DNA of 64,000 bases from Nocardioides sp. IC4_145 (GCF_011250565.1 NZ_JAANMS010000002.1:62001-126000); one strand, 5' to 3'; shown: positions 33,185-41,914, numbered from the stretch's first letter. Numbers and translations: made by a program. Notes: generated by a model not told the origin, from the letters alone.

Positions 33185-34383
33185 TGAGTGCCGCACAGGT
33201 CACCAAGGGGACCTCCCCGGTCCAGCAGCTCACCGTCGTGGAGCTCGCGCAGAGTCCGGCAGGGGAGCAGACCGGGAAGTTGCTCGCCGACCTCGGCGCG
33301 CACGTCGTCAAGGTCGAGCCGCCCGGCGGCGTCGCCAGTCGCCGTACAGGCCCGTTCGTGCAGGGTCAGGAGGACCCCGACCACAGCCTCGAGTTCTGGG
33401 CCTACAACTCCAGCAAGACCAGCCGCGTGGTAGACGCCGCCTCCGCGGAGGAGCGGGCGGTGTTCGCATCGGTGCTCGCCGGCGCCGACGTGGTGATCCT
33501 GGAGGAGCCGGAATGGCTGGGTGCGCTCGGCTTCGACCTTGACAGCCTTCAGGCGGAGCGCCCGGACCTGGTGATCGTGACGATCACCCCGTTCGGGTTG
33601 ACCGGCCCGTGGAAGGACTACCGCACCAGCGACCTCGTCGCCCTCGCCGCCGGCGGCATGCTCAACAGCTGTGGGTACGACGACCACTCGATCCCGCCGA
33701 TCCGGCCGGGTGGCAACCAGGGATTCCAGCTGGGGGCCAGCTTCGCCTGGTGCGCCCTGCTCCTGGCACTGATCGAGCGCCACCGCACCGGGCGGGGCCA
33801 GCTGGTCGACGTGTCGATCCACGAGGCCAATGCCGTGAGCGGCGAGCTCGCGAACCCGTACTGGTTCTACCCCAGGGCGCTGGTGAAGCGGCAAACGTGC
33901 CGGCACGCGCAGCCCGAGCCGACGCAGCCTGCCGTGTTCGAGTGCGCCGACGGCGCCTACGTGTACTTCGCGTTGATCCTGTCGGAGCAGAAGGCGTGGA
34001 ACTCGCTGCTGGCGTGGATGAGCGACCTCGGCATGGCGGCTGACCTCGAGGATCCGGCGTACCAGGACGTCGCGTACCGACAGCAGGCCTTCGGCCACGT
34101 CCAGGAGCTGATCGAGGTCTTCTTCCTGATCCAGGACGCCGAGACCGTCTACCACGAGGGTCAGCGGCGCGGCCTGCCCATCGGCCGGCTCAACGCCTTC
34201 GAGGACCTGGTGCACGACGAGCACCTGGACCAGCGCGGCTTCTTCCTGCAGATGGAGTCGTCGGAAGGCACGACCCATCCCTACCCGGGCCTGCCGTACC
34301 GCTTCACCGCGTTCGAGACCACGCCCGGGGCGCCTCCTCGCCTGGACGAGCACGCTGCCAGGCCGGACGGCTCCCGTGACTGA
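33184..34383 (+). CDS. Class III CoA-transferase paralogue lacking the usual active-site Asp
   Basis: A 399-residue CaiB/BaiF-family protein. VVELAQSPAGEQTGKLLADLGAHVVKVEP, SKTSRVVDAA and ITPFGLTGPWKDYRTSD match the family. In the position where the neighbour has YMDNQAAY, this protein reads GGNQGFQLGASF, without Asp. In two-subunit enzymes such as BbsEF of toluene degradation one subunit keeps the Asp; this pair may be built the same way, the second gene providing a structural subunit. Start overlaps the previous stop by ATGA and its stop overlaps the thiolase-like gene by eight bases. Confidence 0.85.
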   Translation: MSAAQVTKGTSPVQQLTVVELAQSPAGEQTGKLLADLGAHVVKVEPPGGVASRRTGPFVQGQEDPDHSLEFWAYNSSKTSRVVDAASAEERAVFASVLAGADVVILEEPEWLGALGFDLDSLQAERPDLVIVTITPFGLTGPWKDYRTSDLVALAAGGMLNSCGYDDHSIPPIRPGGNQGFQLGASFAWCALLLALIERHRTGRGQLVDVSIHEANAVSGELANPYWFYPRALVKRQTCRHAQPEPTQPAVFECADGAYVYFALILSEQKAWNSLLAWMSDLGMAADLEDPAYQDVAYRQQAFGHVQELIEVFFLIQDAETVYHEGQRRGLPIGRLNAFEDLVHDEHLDQRGFFLQMESSEGTTHPYPGLPYRFTAFETTPGAPPRLDEHAARPDGSRD

Positions 34384-35575
34384 ACTCGCGCACAGGTGGG
34401 TCCCCGGTGCGACGTCGATCGCCGGCATCGGAGCCACCGACTTCTCCAAGCACTCCGGGCGCTCGCCGCTCACGTTGGCGGTCCAGGCCACCCGCGCGGC
34501 GCTCGCTGACGCGGGCATCGACCCGCGGGAGGTCGACGGCATCGTCCGCTGCGACATGGACCTGGTGTCAGCGCCGGCCCTCGCCGACTCCCTCGGCGTC
34601 CGGGACCTCACCTACTGGGGCGAGGCCGGCCCCGGGGGGTCGGGTCCGGCCGCGATGGTCGCCCAGGCCGCTGCAGCGGTCAGCGCCGGCCTGGCGTCCA
34701 CGGTCGTCGTGTTCCGCGCCCTGAACGGACGCTCGGGGAACCGGTACGGGCTGGTCGGCGAGCGTGGCGCCGCCGGCGGGGAGGGCAGCTACGACGAGTT
34801 CTTCCTGCCCTTCGGGATGCAAACGGCCGGCCAGTTCTTCGCCGTGGTCGCCCGGAGGTACGCCCACGAGCACGGCATGTCGGTGGACAAGCTGTCCGAG
34901 GGGCTCGCGTCAATCGCGCTCGCCTGCCGGTCCCACGCCAACAACAACCCGGCCGCCCAGTTCCACGGCCGCACGATGACCCGCGAGGAGTACTTCGCCT
35001 CGCGGATGCTGTCCGACCCGCTCCGGCTCTTCGACTACTGCCTCGAGAGCGACGGCGCGTGCGCGGTGGTCGTCACCTCCACCGAGCGGGCCCGCGACCT
35101 CGCGAGCGTCCCGGTGCCGATCATCTCGGCGGCACAGGGAACGGGGGCCTGCGTCCAGCCCGGTCTGATGTTCCCCGCGCTGCTGCGCCCGTCGATCACC
35201 ACGTGGCCGTCCGCGGCCGCCGCGCCGACGCTCTTCGGGCGCGCCGGCCTGACGCCGGCCGACATCGACGTCGCCCAGATCTACGACTGCTTCACCATCA
35301 CCACGCTCATCCAGCTCGAGGACTACGGCTTCGTGCCCCGAGGTCAGGCCGCGCACCTCACCGAGGACCAGCTGACGACCGGCGGCACCCTGCCGCTCAA
35401 CACCAGCGGCGGTCACCTGTCCGAGGCCTACATCCACGGCATGAACCACGTCGTCGAAGGGGTCCGCCAGATCCGGGGGACCTCGACCAACCAGGTCGCC
35501 GGCGCAGAGGTCTGCCTGGTCACCTCGGCCCCGCCGCCGGGCGCGAGCGCCCTGATTCTGGGAGTAGACCGATGA
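34376..35575 (+). CDS. Ltp2-like thiolase-fold aldolase (lipid-transfer protein family)
   Basis: A 399-residue thiolase-superfamily protein from GTG 34376. The spot where SCP-x thiolases carry the nucleophilic Cys reads TYWGEAGPGGSGPAAM, so it cannot act as normal thiolase. QIYDCFTITTLIQLEDYGF and NTSGGHLSEAYIHGMNHVVEGVRQIRG resemble Ltp2, the retro-aldolase of steroid side-chain degradation, which works with a DUF35 protein. The DUF35 gene follows immediately (ATGA overlap). It would split a beta-hydroxy acyl-CoA at a tertiary or branched carbon, releasing a ketone or aldehyde plus propionyl- or acetyl-CoA. The precise substrate is unknown. Confidence 0.82.
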   Translation: MTELAHRWVPGATSIAGIGATDFSKHSGRSPLTLAVQATRAALADAGIDPREVDGIVRCDMDLVSAPALADSLGVRDLTYWGEAGPGGSGPAAMVAQAAAAVSAGLASTVVVFRALNGRSGNRYGLVGERGAAGGEGSYDEFFLPFGMQTAGQFFAVVARRYAHEHGMSVDKLSEGLASIALACRSHANNNPAAQFHGRTMTREEYFASRMLSDPLRLFDYCLESDGACAVVVTSTERARDLASVPVPIISAAQGTGACVQPGLMFPALLRPSITTWPSAAAAPTLFGRAGLTPADIDVAQIYDCFTITTLIQLEDYGFVPRGQAAHLTEDQLTTGGTLPLNTSGGHLSEAYIHGMNHVVEGVRQIRGTSTNQVAGAEVCLVTSAPPPGASALILGVDR

Positions 35576-36012
35576 CCGGGACCGAAACCACCACCGTGGG
35601 ACCGGTCGTCCCGGTAGTGGACGACGTCGACACCGGGGAGTTCTTCGCCGCCGCGGCGCGCGGAGAGCTCGCGGTCCGCCAGTGCGCGGGGTGCCGGGCC
35701 GACCTGCACCTGCCGCGCGAGTGCTGCCCGCACTGCGGCGAGCTGAGCCGTACCTGGCGCACCGTGACACCGCGGGGCACGTTGTACAGCTGGACCGTCG
35801 TCGAGCACCAGGTGCACCCCGCTCACCCCACGCCGTACACCGTCGTCCTCGTGGAGCTCGACGAGGCGCCGACCGTCCGTCTGCTCGGCCACCTCGACGG
35901 CCGCCCGTCCCTGACCATCGGGCAGCCGATGGTCGTCGAATTCGTGGACGTCGAGGGTGTCCGACTGCCGCATTGGCGGCCTGCCGCCGAGGAGGAGAGT
36001 GACCATGAGTGA
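35572..36012 (+). CDS. Zn-ribbon OB-fold (DUF35) partner of the Ltp2-like aldolase
   Basis: A 146-residue protein with a rubredoxin-like zinc ribbon (CAGC near 38-41, ECCPHC near 51-56) followed by an OB-fold (GTLYSWTVVEHQVHP onward, ending VEGVRLPHWRP). In known systems such subunits bind the acyl-CoA adenosyl part and hold it in the active site of an aldolase, thiolase or hydratase. Its start overlaps the Ltp2-like gene by ATGA, the natural pair. The stop overlaps the second DUF35 start by eight bases. Confidence 0.85.
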   Translation: MTGTETTTVGPVVPVVDDVDTGEFFAAAARGELAVRQCAGCRADLHLPRECCPHCGELSRTWRTVTPRGTLYSWTVVEHQVHPAHPTPYTVVLVELDEAPTVRLLGHLDGRPSLTIGQPMVVEFVDVEGVRLPHWRPAAEEESDHE

Positions 36013-36430
36013 GCGCCGTTGGGTCGACGACTCGTTGTTCGTCGACCCGTCGGAGACGACGTCGCCGACGCTGGCGGGGGCCCGCTGCCCCCGTTGTTCG
36101 ACGACCACGTTCCCCTACCAGTCGGGATGCCCACGTTGCGGCGGTGACGCCGCCGAACGGATCGCGCTGCCCACCACCGGCACGCTGTGGTCCTTCACCG
36201 TTCAGTACTTCGCGCCGAAGTCGCCGTACCGCGGCTTCGAGCCGTTCGAGCCCTACGGAGTCGGTTACGTCGACCTCGGGGACGTCTGCGTCGAGGCGCG
36301 GCTCACCGTCAACGACCCCGCGGCACTCGCCCTCGGCATGCCGATGGAGCTGGTCACCCTCCCGGCGTTCGCCGAGGGCGATGTCCGGGTCGACACCTTC
36401 GCCTTCGCGCCCCAGGAGGTCACCGCATGA
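36005..36430 (+). CDS. Second Zn-ribbon OB-fold (DUF35) protein
   Basis: A 141-residue zinc-ribbon/OB-fold protein. CPRC near 29-32 and GCPRC near 41-45 bind zinc; TTGTLWSFTVQYFAPKSPYRG starts the OB-fold and ends in VDTFAFAPQEV. It differs from the first DUF35 in the insert GFEPFEPYGVGYVDL. Overlapping ATGA coupling to the thiolase at 36427 indicates that it is the CoA-binding subunit of that enzyme. Confidence 0.85.
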   Translation: MSERRWVDDSLFVDPSETTSPTLAGARCPRCSTTTFPYQSGCPRCGGDAAERIALPTTGTLWSFTVQYFAPKSPYRGFEPFEPYGVGYVDLGDVCVEARLTVNDPAALALGMPMELVTLPAFAEGDVRVDTFAFAPQEVTA

Positions 36431-37575
36431 GCAGCGACGTCGCCATCGTCGGGATCGGCATCCACCCCTTCGGCCGCACGGAGGGTGTCAGCGGCCGCGC
36501 CCAGGGTGCCTTCGCGGCCCGCCAGGCTCTGGCCGACGCCGGTGTGGAATGGTCCGACATCCAGTTCACCTACGGCGGCAGCCACTCCGCCGGAGATCCC
36601 GACTCCCTGGTCTCGGACCTGGGACTCACCGGGGCGCCGTTCATCAACGTGCACAACGGGTGCGGAACCGGCGGCTCGGCGCTGATCTCAGCGCGGAGTG
36701 CGCTCATGTCGGGGCAGTACGACCTGGGCATGGTGGTCGGCTTCGACAAGCACCCCCGAGGCGCCTTCAACACCGATCCGGCGAGCCTGGGCATCGGCGA
36801 GTGGTACGGCCAGACCGGAATGATGGTCACCACCCAGTTCTTCGCCCAGAAGATCGTGCGCTACATGGCCGAGCACGGCATCGGACACGAGACGCTGGCA
36901 GCGGTGGCGGAGAAGTCATTCGCCCTCGGGGCGCTCAACCCCAACGCCTGGCGGCGCAAGGCCTTGACCGCGCAGGAGATCCTCGACGCGCCGATGGTCA
37001 ACCACCCCCTGACCCAGTACATGTTCTGCTCCCCCGGGGAGGGCGGCATCGCCTTGGTGCTCGCGCGCGGCGAGGTCGCCCACCGCTACACCTCGACGCC
37101 GGTCTACCTACGCTCGGCCGAGTTCCGGTCCCGCCGCTTCGGGTCGTTCGAGGTGTTCAGCCCCTGGACGACCCCAGAGACGCTCACGGGGCCGACCTCG
37201 GACGCCGCCGCCGCCGCCTTCGAGTCCGCCGGCATCGGCCCCGAGGACATCGACCTGGCGCAGATCCAGGACACCGAGTCCGGAGCCGAGATCATGCACA
37301 TGGCCGAGACCGGGCTTTGTGCGCACGGGGAGCAGGAGAAGCTGATCGCGGAGGGACAGACCCGCCCGGACGGCCGCCTCCCGATCAACACCGACGGCGG
37401 CGTCATCGCGAACGGCGAGCCGATCGGCGCCACGGGTCTGCGGCAGGTCTACGAGACGGTCATGCAGTTGCGCGGCAACGCGGGCCAGCGGCAGGTGCCG
37501 GGAGCCCCCCGCACCGGCTTCACGCACGTCTACGGAGCGCCGGGCATCAGCGCCTGCACCGTGCTCTCGCGCTGA
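36427..37575 (+). CDS. Thiolase family protein (SCP-x/acetyl-CoA acyltransferase type)
   Basis: A 382-residue thiolase with the nucleophile present: NVHNGCGTGGSAL near 77-89 holds Cys. NTDGGVIANGEPIGATGLRQVYE near 325 holds the Asn-His/Gly region, and GAPGISACTVLSR at the end the second Cys. It cleaves a 3-oxoacyl-CoA with CoA, or in reverse condenses. Unlike the gene at 34376 it retains catalytic residues, so the operon encodes both an aldolase-like and a thiolase-like enzyme, each with its own DUF35 subunit. A 90-base gap follows before the acyl-CoA dehydrogenase. Confidence 0.88.
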   Translation: MSSDVAIVGIGIHPFGRTEGVSGRAQGAFAARQALADAGVEWSDIQFTYGGSHSAGDPDSLVSDLGLTGAPFINVHNGCGTGGSALISARSALMSGQYDLGMVVGFDKHPRGAFNTDPASLGIGEWYGQTGMMVTTQFFAQKIVRYMAEHGIGHETLAAVAEKSFALGALNPNAWRRKALTAQEILDAPMVNHPLTQYMFCSPGEGGIALVLARGEVAHRYTSTPVYLRSAEFRSRRFGSFEVFSPWTTPETLTGPTSDAAAAAFESAGIGPEDIDLAQIQDTESGAEIMHMAETGLCAHGEQEKLIAEGQTRPDGRLPINTDGGVIANGEPIGATGLRQVYETVMQLRGNAGQRQVPGAPRTGFTHVYGAPGISACTVLSR

Positions 37576-37665
37576 GGCAGCCGCGACCCACCCCGCCGAC
37601 CACCGCACGCACCGCCAGCCACGGGCACCTCTGGCACCCACCGGCATCACTGAAGGAGACAACAC

Positions 37666-38973
37666 ATGAGCTGGGGCTTCGAGACCGACGCCGACTACCA
37701 GAAGGACCTCGAGTGGGCCGAGGAGCTCGTCCGCACCGAGATCGAGCCCGTCGACCAGGTCGTCGAGCACGCCTGGGACGTCACCGACCCGGTGCGGAAT
37801 GCGCTGATCCGCCCCCTGCAGGAGAAGGTGCGCGAGCGCCGGCTCTGGGCCTGCCACCTCGGTCCCGAGCTCGGCGGCCCCGGCTACGGCCAGCTCAAGC
37901 TGGCGCTGCTGAACGAGGTTCTCGGTCACACCCACTCCGGGCCGGTCGTCTTCGGGTGTCAGGCACCGGACTCCGGAAACGCGGAGATCCTCGCCCACTA
38001 CGGCACCGACGAGCTCAAGGAGCGCTACCTCCGGCCGCTGATCGAGAACGAGATCGCCTCCTGCTACTCCATGACCGAGCCGCAGGGCGGTTCGGACCCG
38101 ACCGCATTCGTCACCCGCGCCGTCGACGACGGCGACAGCTGGGTGATCTCCGGAGAGAAGTGGTTCTCCTCCCACGCCCGTTTCTCCAGCTTCTTCATCG
38201 TCATGGCCGTCACGGACCCCGACGCCGAGCGTCACAAGCGCGCCTCGATGTTCGTCGTGCCGGCCGACACCCCGGGGATCGAGATCGTCCGCAACGTGGC
38301 CGTCTACGGCCACGACGAGGTCGAGGGCACCCACGCCTACATCCGCTACCACGACGTGCGGATCCCCAAGGACCACATCCTCGGTGCCCGGGGCGAGGGC
38401 TTCGCCGTGGCACAGACCCGCCTGGGCGGCGGCCGGATCCACCACGCCATGCGCACCGTTGGCCTGGTGCGGGAGTCGATCGACATGATGCTCGAGCGCG
38501 CCGTCTCGCGACGCAGTGGCGCGGGCACCCTTGCCGACCGCCAGCTGGTCCAGGCGATGATCGCCGACTCTTGGATCCAGTACCAGCAGTTCCGCCTCCT
38601 GGTGCTGCAGACCGCCTGGAAGATCGACAAGTACCAGGACTACCGCAAGGTGATCGCCGACATCTCGGCCGTCAAGGCCGCCATGCCGAAGGTCCTCAGC
38701 GACGTCACCGGGCGCGCCATCCAGCTGCACGGGTCCCTCGGCATCTCCACCGAGCTGCCGCTCGGGACCTGGTCCGCCGAGGCCCACCACATGGCGCTCG
38801 CTGACGGAGCGACCGAGCTGCATCAGATGCAGGTCGCCAAGCAGCTCCTCAAGGCGGCCGTGCCCGCGCCCGGCCTCTTCCCCACCCGCCACCGGCCCGC
38901 CCTGCGGGAGTCGGCGGAGCTCCACCTGGCGACGCGGCTGGCGTCCGTCGACGACCTGGTCGGTGCGGAGTGA
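37666..38973 (+). CDS. Acyl-CoA dehydrogenase, possibly LvaC-like
   Basis: A 435-residue ACAD from an ATG after AAGGAG. HLGPELGGPGYGQ near 65, SMTEPQGGSDPTAF near 140, ISGEKWFSSHARFSS near 165, the VRIPKDHILG loop, and LHGSLGISTELPLG and ALADGATELHQM at the C-terminus are present. It is directly followed by the kinase/small-protein pair. In Pseudomonas putida LvaC is an ACAD-family enzyme that eliminates phosphate from a 4-phosphoacyl-CoA; this order suggests the same role, though ordinary dehydrogenation cannot be excluded. Confidence 0.85.
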   Translation: MSWGFETDADYQKDLEWAEELVRTEIEPVDQVVEHAWDVTDPVRNALIRPLQEKVRERRLWACHLGPELGGPGYGQLKLALLNEVLGHTHSGPVVFGCQAPDSGNAEILAHYGTDELKERYLRPLIENEIASCYSMTEPQGGSDPTAFVTRAVDDGDSWVISGEKWFSSHARFSSFFIVMAVTDPDAERHKRASMFVVPADTPGIEIVRNVAVYGHDEVEGTHAYIRYHDVRIPKDHILGARGEGFAVAQTRLGGGRIHHAMRTVGLVRESIDMMLERAVSRRSGAGTLADRQLVQAMIADSWIQYQQFRLLVLQTAWKIDKYQDYRKVIADISAVKAAMPKVLSDVTGRAIQLHGSLGISTELPLGTWSAEAHHMALADGATELHQMQVAKQLLKAAVPAPGLFPTRHRPALRESAELHLATRLASVDDLVGAE

Positions 38974-40100
38974 GTGCGGCACCGACCAGCGCCTCGGTCC
39001 AGCCCACCACCGAGCCCGCCACCGAGCCCACCACCGAGACCGCGCCTGTTCGGCCCGGTGAGGAGCTGGACTGGGCTCGACTCGAGGCGTACCTGCGTGC
39101 GACGGTGCCCGGCCTCGAGGGTGACTTCTCAGTCCTGCAGTTCCCCCGCGGCTCGGCCAACCTGACCTACCAGGTGACGGTTGGCGGCACGCGCCTCGTC
39201 GTGCGCCGTCCGCCGATGGGCAAGGTGGCTCCCGGCGCCCATGACATGGCGCGGGAGTACCGGGTGCTCTCCCGGCTGAACGCCGCCTACGACCGCGCGC
39301 CGCGCGCGTTGGCCCTCGGCGAGGACCTCTCCATCGTTGGTGCGCCGTTCCTCGTCACCGAGTACCGGCCCGGCGTCGTGGTCTGGAACGAGGTCCCGGC
39401 GACGATGGCGCACCGTGAGGACGCCGGTCGGGCGGTCGGCCTCGCGGTGACCGACGCGCTGGCCGACCTCCACCACGTCGACCCGGCAGCAGTCGGCCTC
39501 GAGGGGCTCGGCCGGCCCGACGGCTACCTGGAGCGCCAGGTGCGCGGCTGGCTGAGCCGCTGGCAAGCCGTTGCCGAGGACGGCAAGGAGGTCGTGGGGA
39601 AGGTCGGTGAGGAGCTCTTGGCGCTGCTGCCGCAGCGGGGGACGGGCTCGATCATCCACAACGACTTCAAGATCGACAACTGCCAGTTCGCACCTGCGGA
39701 CCCAGACCGCGTCGTGTCCGTGTTCGACTGGGACATGGCCACACTGGGCGACCCGCTGGCCGACCTAGGAACCTTGCTGAACTACTGGCCCGACGCCGAC
39801 GCCGCTGCGGCGATCGCAATTCCCGGGCTGGACCGGCTGGGCCTGCCGACGAAGGACGAGGTCGTCGCGCGGTACGCCGAGCGGCGCGGCCTCGACCTGA
39901 CCCGCTCGGACCTGCTCTGGTACGAGGCCCTCGGCTGCTGGAAGACCGCGGTCATCATGCAACAGCTCTATATGCGGTGGGTGCGCGGCGAGTCGAACGA
40001 CCCCCGCATGGGCGAGCGGGGCGGCCCCGTCGTCCCCCTCGCGACCCGCGCGCTCGAACTGCTGGGCTCGGCCCGGCTCCACGGAAGGAAGTTCTCATGA
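38970..40100 (+). CDS. APH-family phosphotransferase, LvaA-like hydroxyacyl-CoA kinase
   Basis: A 376-residue aminoglycoside-phosphotransferase-fold kinase. FPRGSANLTYQVTV near 52-65 is the nucleotide loop, LVVRRPPMGK has the ATP-binding Lys, IIHNDFKIDNCQF near 228-240 the catalytic Asp/Asn (HxDxxxxN), and VFDWDMATLGDPLADL the metal Asp. These match ACAD10/11 N-terminal and LvaA proteins, not drug-resistance kinases. LvaA phosphorylates the gamma-hydroxyl of an acyl-CoA so that it can be eliminated. A Thr/Pro/Glu-rich 30-residue leader precedes the domain. The GTG start overlaps the ACAD stop and the stop overlaps the small gene (ATGA). Confidence 0.85.
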   Translation: MSAAPTSASVQPTTEPATEPTTETAPVRPGEELDWARLEAYLRATVPGLEGDFSVLQFPRGSANLTYQVTVGGTRLVVRRPPMGKVAPGAHDMAREYRVLSRLNAAYDRAPRALALGEDLSIVGAPFLVTEYRPGVVVWNEVPATMAHREDAGRAVGLAVTDALADLHHVDPAAVGLEGLGRPDGYLERQVRGWLSRWQAVAEDGKEVVGKVGEELLALLPQRGTGSIIHNDFKIDNCQFAPADPDRVVSVFDWDMATLGDPLADLGTLLNYWPDADAAAAIAIPGLDRLGLPTKDEVVARYAERRGLDLTRSDLLWYEALGCWKTAVIMQQLYMRWVRGESNDPRMGERGGPVVPLATRALELLGSARLHGRKFS

Positions 40101-40390
40101 AGGTCGGGAAGCGTCTCAAGAGCACGGTCTGCTCCACGAACGTCGTCGTGGTCCGCGCGGCCGACGTCACCCTCAGCTGCGGTGGCGCGCCGGTGGTCGA
40201 GGAGCTCGCCGGCGAGCCGAGCGGCGAGCTGGCCACCGGTCTCGACGGCGGCACCCAGCTCGGGAAGCGCTACGTCCACGAGCCGTCGGGCCTGGAGGTC
40301 ATGTGCGTCCAGGCCGGGACGGGCTCGCTCTCGGTGGACGGCGTCGTGCTCGAGGTCAAGGCCGCCAAGTCCCTGCCGGCGTCGGACTGA
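40097..40390 (+). CDS. Small LvaB-like protein, probable kinase partner
   Basis: A 97-residue protein of no named fold, with VGKRLKSTVC near 3-12, LSCGGAPV near 26-33 and VMCVQAGTGSL near 68-78; three Cys are at 12, 28 and 70. It is too short for an enzyme and has no signal or helix-rich membrane part. It overlaps the kinase stop by ATGA. In the P. putida levulinate operon a similarly small LvaB forms the active complex with LvaA. The position and size argue for the same partnership here; family identity needs checking. The ligase begins six bases after its stop. Confidence 0.7.
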   Translation: MKVGKRLKSTVCSTNVVVVRAADVTLSCGGAPVVEELAGEPSGELATGLDGGTQLGKRYVHEPSGLEVMCVQAGTGSLSVDGVVLEVKAAKSLPASD

Positions 40391-40396
40391 CCCGCC

Positions 40397-41914
40397 ATGA
40401 GCATCATCATGCTGCTGACGATGGCGGTCGAGCTGGACGGCGACCGCGTCGCGGTGACGGCGGGCGAGGAGCACCTGACGTACCGGGACCTCCTCGAGCG
40501 CTCACGCGCCCTCGGCGCCGAGCTGAGCGAGCAGGGCGCAGAGAACGTGGCGCTGCTGGACCTCAACACCGCCGCGTTCCCGATCGCGCTGTTCGGCGCC
40601 GCGGCCGCCGGCGTCCCGCTCGCACCACTCAACTACCGGCTCGCTGACGACCGACTCAGCGAGGCCGTGGCCCGACTGAGCCCGGTCGCGCTCTTCCAGG
40701 GGCCCGGGGTCTCGAACCAGGTCGCGGTCGGCCCCGCGGACACCCTGCTCCCGACGGGCGCCCTCCTGGCTGCTGCCACGGCCGGACCGGCCACGGCCGA
40801 CCAGGGTGCGGTGGACGACATGGCCGACCCCGAGTCCCCCGCGGTGCTGCTCTTCACCAGCGGCACCACCGGCACGCCCAAGATCGCCGTCCTCCGTCAC
40901 CGGCACCTGTTCTCCTACGTCACCTCGACGGTCGAGTTCGGTCACGCCGGGCCCGAGGAGGCGATCATGGTCTCGGTCCCGAACTACCACATCGCGGGGA
41001 TCAGCTCCGTGCTCGGCTCGGTCTTCGCCGGCCGGCGCATCGTCCAGCTGCCGAGCTTCAGCCCGGAGGCCTGGGTGGAGACCGCGGCCCGGGAGCGGAT
41101 CACGCACGCCATGGTGGTGCCGACGATGCTCGGCCGCATCCTCGACGTCCTCGAGGAGCGCGGCGAGAAGCTCCCTGCCCTGCGCCACCTGTCGTACGGC
41201 GGTGGACGGATGCCCGTCCCGGTCGTCGAGCGGGCGGTCGGCGACCTGCCGCACGTGGACTTCGTCAACGCCTACGGCCTGACCGAGACCAGCTCGACGG
41301 TCACGATCCTGGGGCCGGAGGACCATCGCGAAGCCATGGCGAGCCTCGACCCGGCCGTGCGGGCCCGGCTCGGCTCGGTCGGCCGGCCGGTGCCCAGCAT
41401 CGAGCTGGAGGTCCGCGACCATGACGGTCGCGTGCTCGGTGCCGGCGAGGTGGGTGAGGTGTTCGTGCGCGGCGAGCAGGTCGCCGGGGAGTACACCTCC
41501 CACAAGGCGGTCGCCGACGACGGCTGGTACGCCACGCGCGACCAGGGACACCTCGACGCGGACGGCTTCCTGTTCCTGCGCGGGCGGGCCGACGACATCA
41601 TCGTCCGGGGTGGCGAGAACATCTCGCCCGAGGAGGTCGAGGACGTGCTGGCGAGCCATCCGGCGGTGGCCGCTGCAGCGGTGGTCGGCGTCCCCGACCT
41701 GGAGTGGGGCGAGCGCGTCGAGGCCGTCATCGTGCTCGAGCCCGGCGCGGCGGACCCCTCGGCGGAGCTCACCGCCTGGGTGCGGGAGCGGCTGCGCTCG
41801 ACCCGCGTCCCCTCGGCGGTCCACGTCCGCCCCCAGCTCCCGTTCAACGAGACCGGCAAGCTGCTCCGGCGCGTGGTGCGCGAGGAGCTGGCGAAGGGAG
41901 GCACCTCGTCGTGA
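40397..41914 (+). CDS. AMP-forming acyl-CoA synthetase
   Basis: A 505-residue ANL-superfamily ligase. LLFTSGTTGTPKIAVLRHRHL near 150-170 is the P-loop, VNAYGLTETSSTV near 290-302 the A5 motif, DGWYATRDQG near 375 the Asp motif, FLRGRADDIIVRGGENI near 393 the hinge and FNETGKLLRR near 490 the catalytic Lys. It makes an acyl-CoA from acid, ATP and CoA; position equals that of lvaE in the levulinate operon. Its stop overlaps the following ACAD start by GTGA. Confidence 0.92.
   Translation: MSIIMLLTMAVELDGDRVAVTAGEEHLTYRDLLERSRALGAELSEQGAENVALLDLNTAAFPIALFGAAAAGVPLAPLNYRLADDRLSEAVARLSPVALFQGPGVSNQVAVGPADTLLPTGALLAAATAGPATADQGAVDDMADPESPAVLLFTSGTTGTPKIAVLRHRHLFSYVTSTVEFGHAGPEEAIMVSVPNYHIAGISSVLGSVFAGRRIVQLPSFSPEAWVETAARERITHAMVVPTMLGRILDVLEERGEKLPALRHLSYGGGRMPVPVVERAVGDLPHVDFVNAYGLTETSSTVTILGPEDHREAMASLDPAVRARLGSVGRPVPSIELEVRDHDGRVLGAGEVGEVFVRGEQVAGEYTSHKAVADDGWYATRDQGHLDADGFLFLRGRADDIIVRGGENISPEEVEDVLASHPAVAAAAVVGVPDLEWGERVEAVIVLEPGAADPSAELTAWVRERLRSTRVPSAVHVRPQLPFNETGKLLRRVVREELAKGGTSS

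Noticed and set aside
31835..33196. 453-codon minus-strand frame opposite the first CoA-transferase
   Set aside because: Antisense shadow: the plus frame carries all family III motifs and the minus frame covers the promoter and start.
37108..38982. 624-codon minus-strand frame over the thiolase and ACAD genes
   Set aside because: It spans two genuine plus-strand genes and their intergenic gap with no motif of its own.
38970..40100. Aminoglycoside resistance kinase
   Set aside because: The motifs match the ACAD10/LvaA group and the gene is embedded in an acyl-CoA operon.
40097..40390. Treating the 97-residue frame as a spurious overlap
   Set aside because: ATGA coupling, clean codon use, conserved-looking Cys/Gly motifs and its position between kinase and ligase all argue for a real gene.
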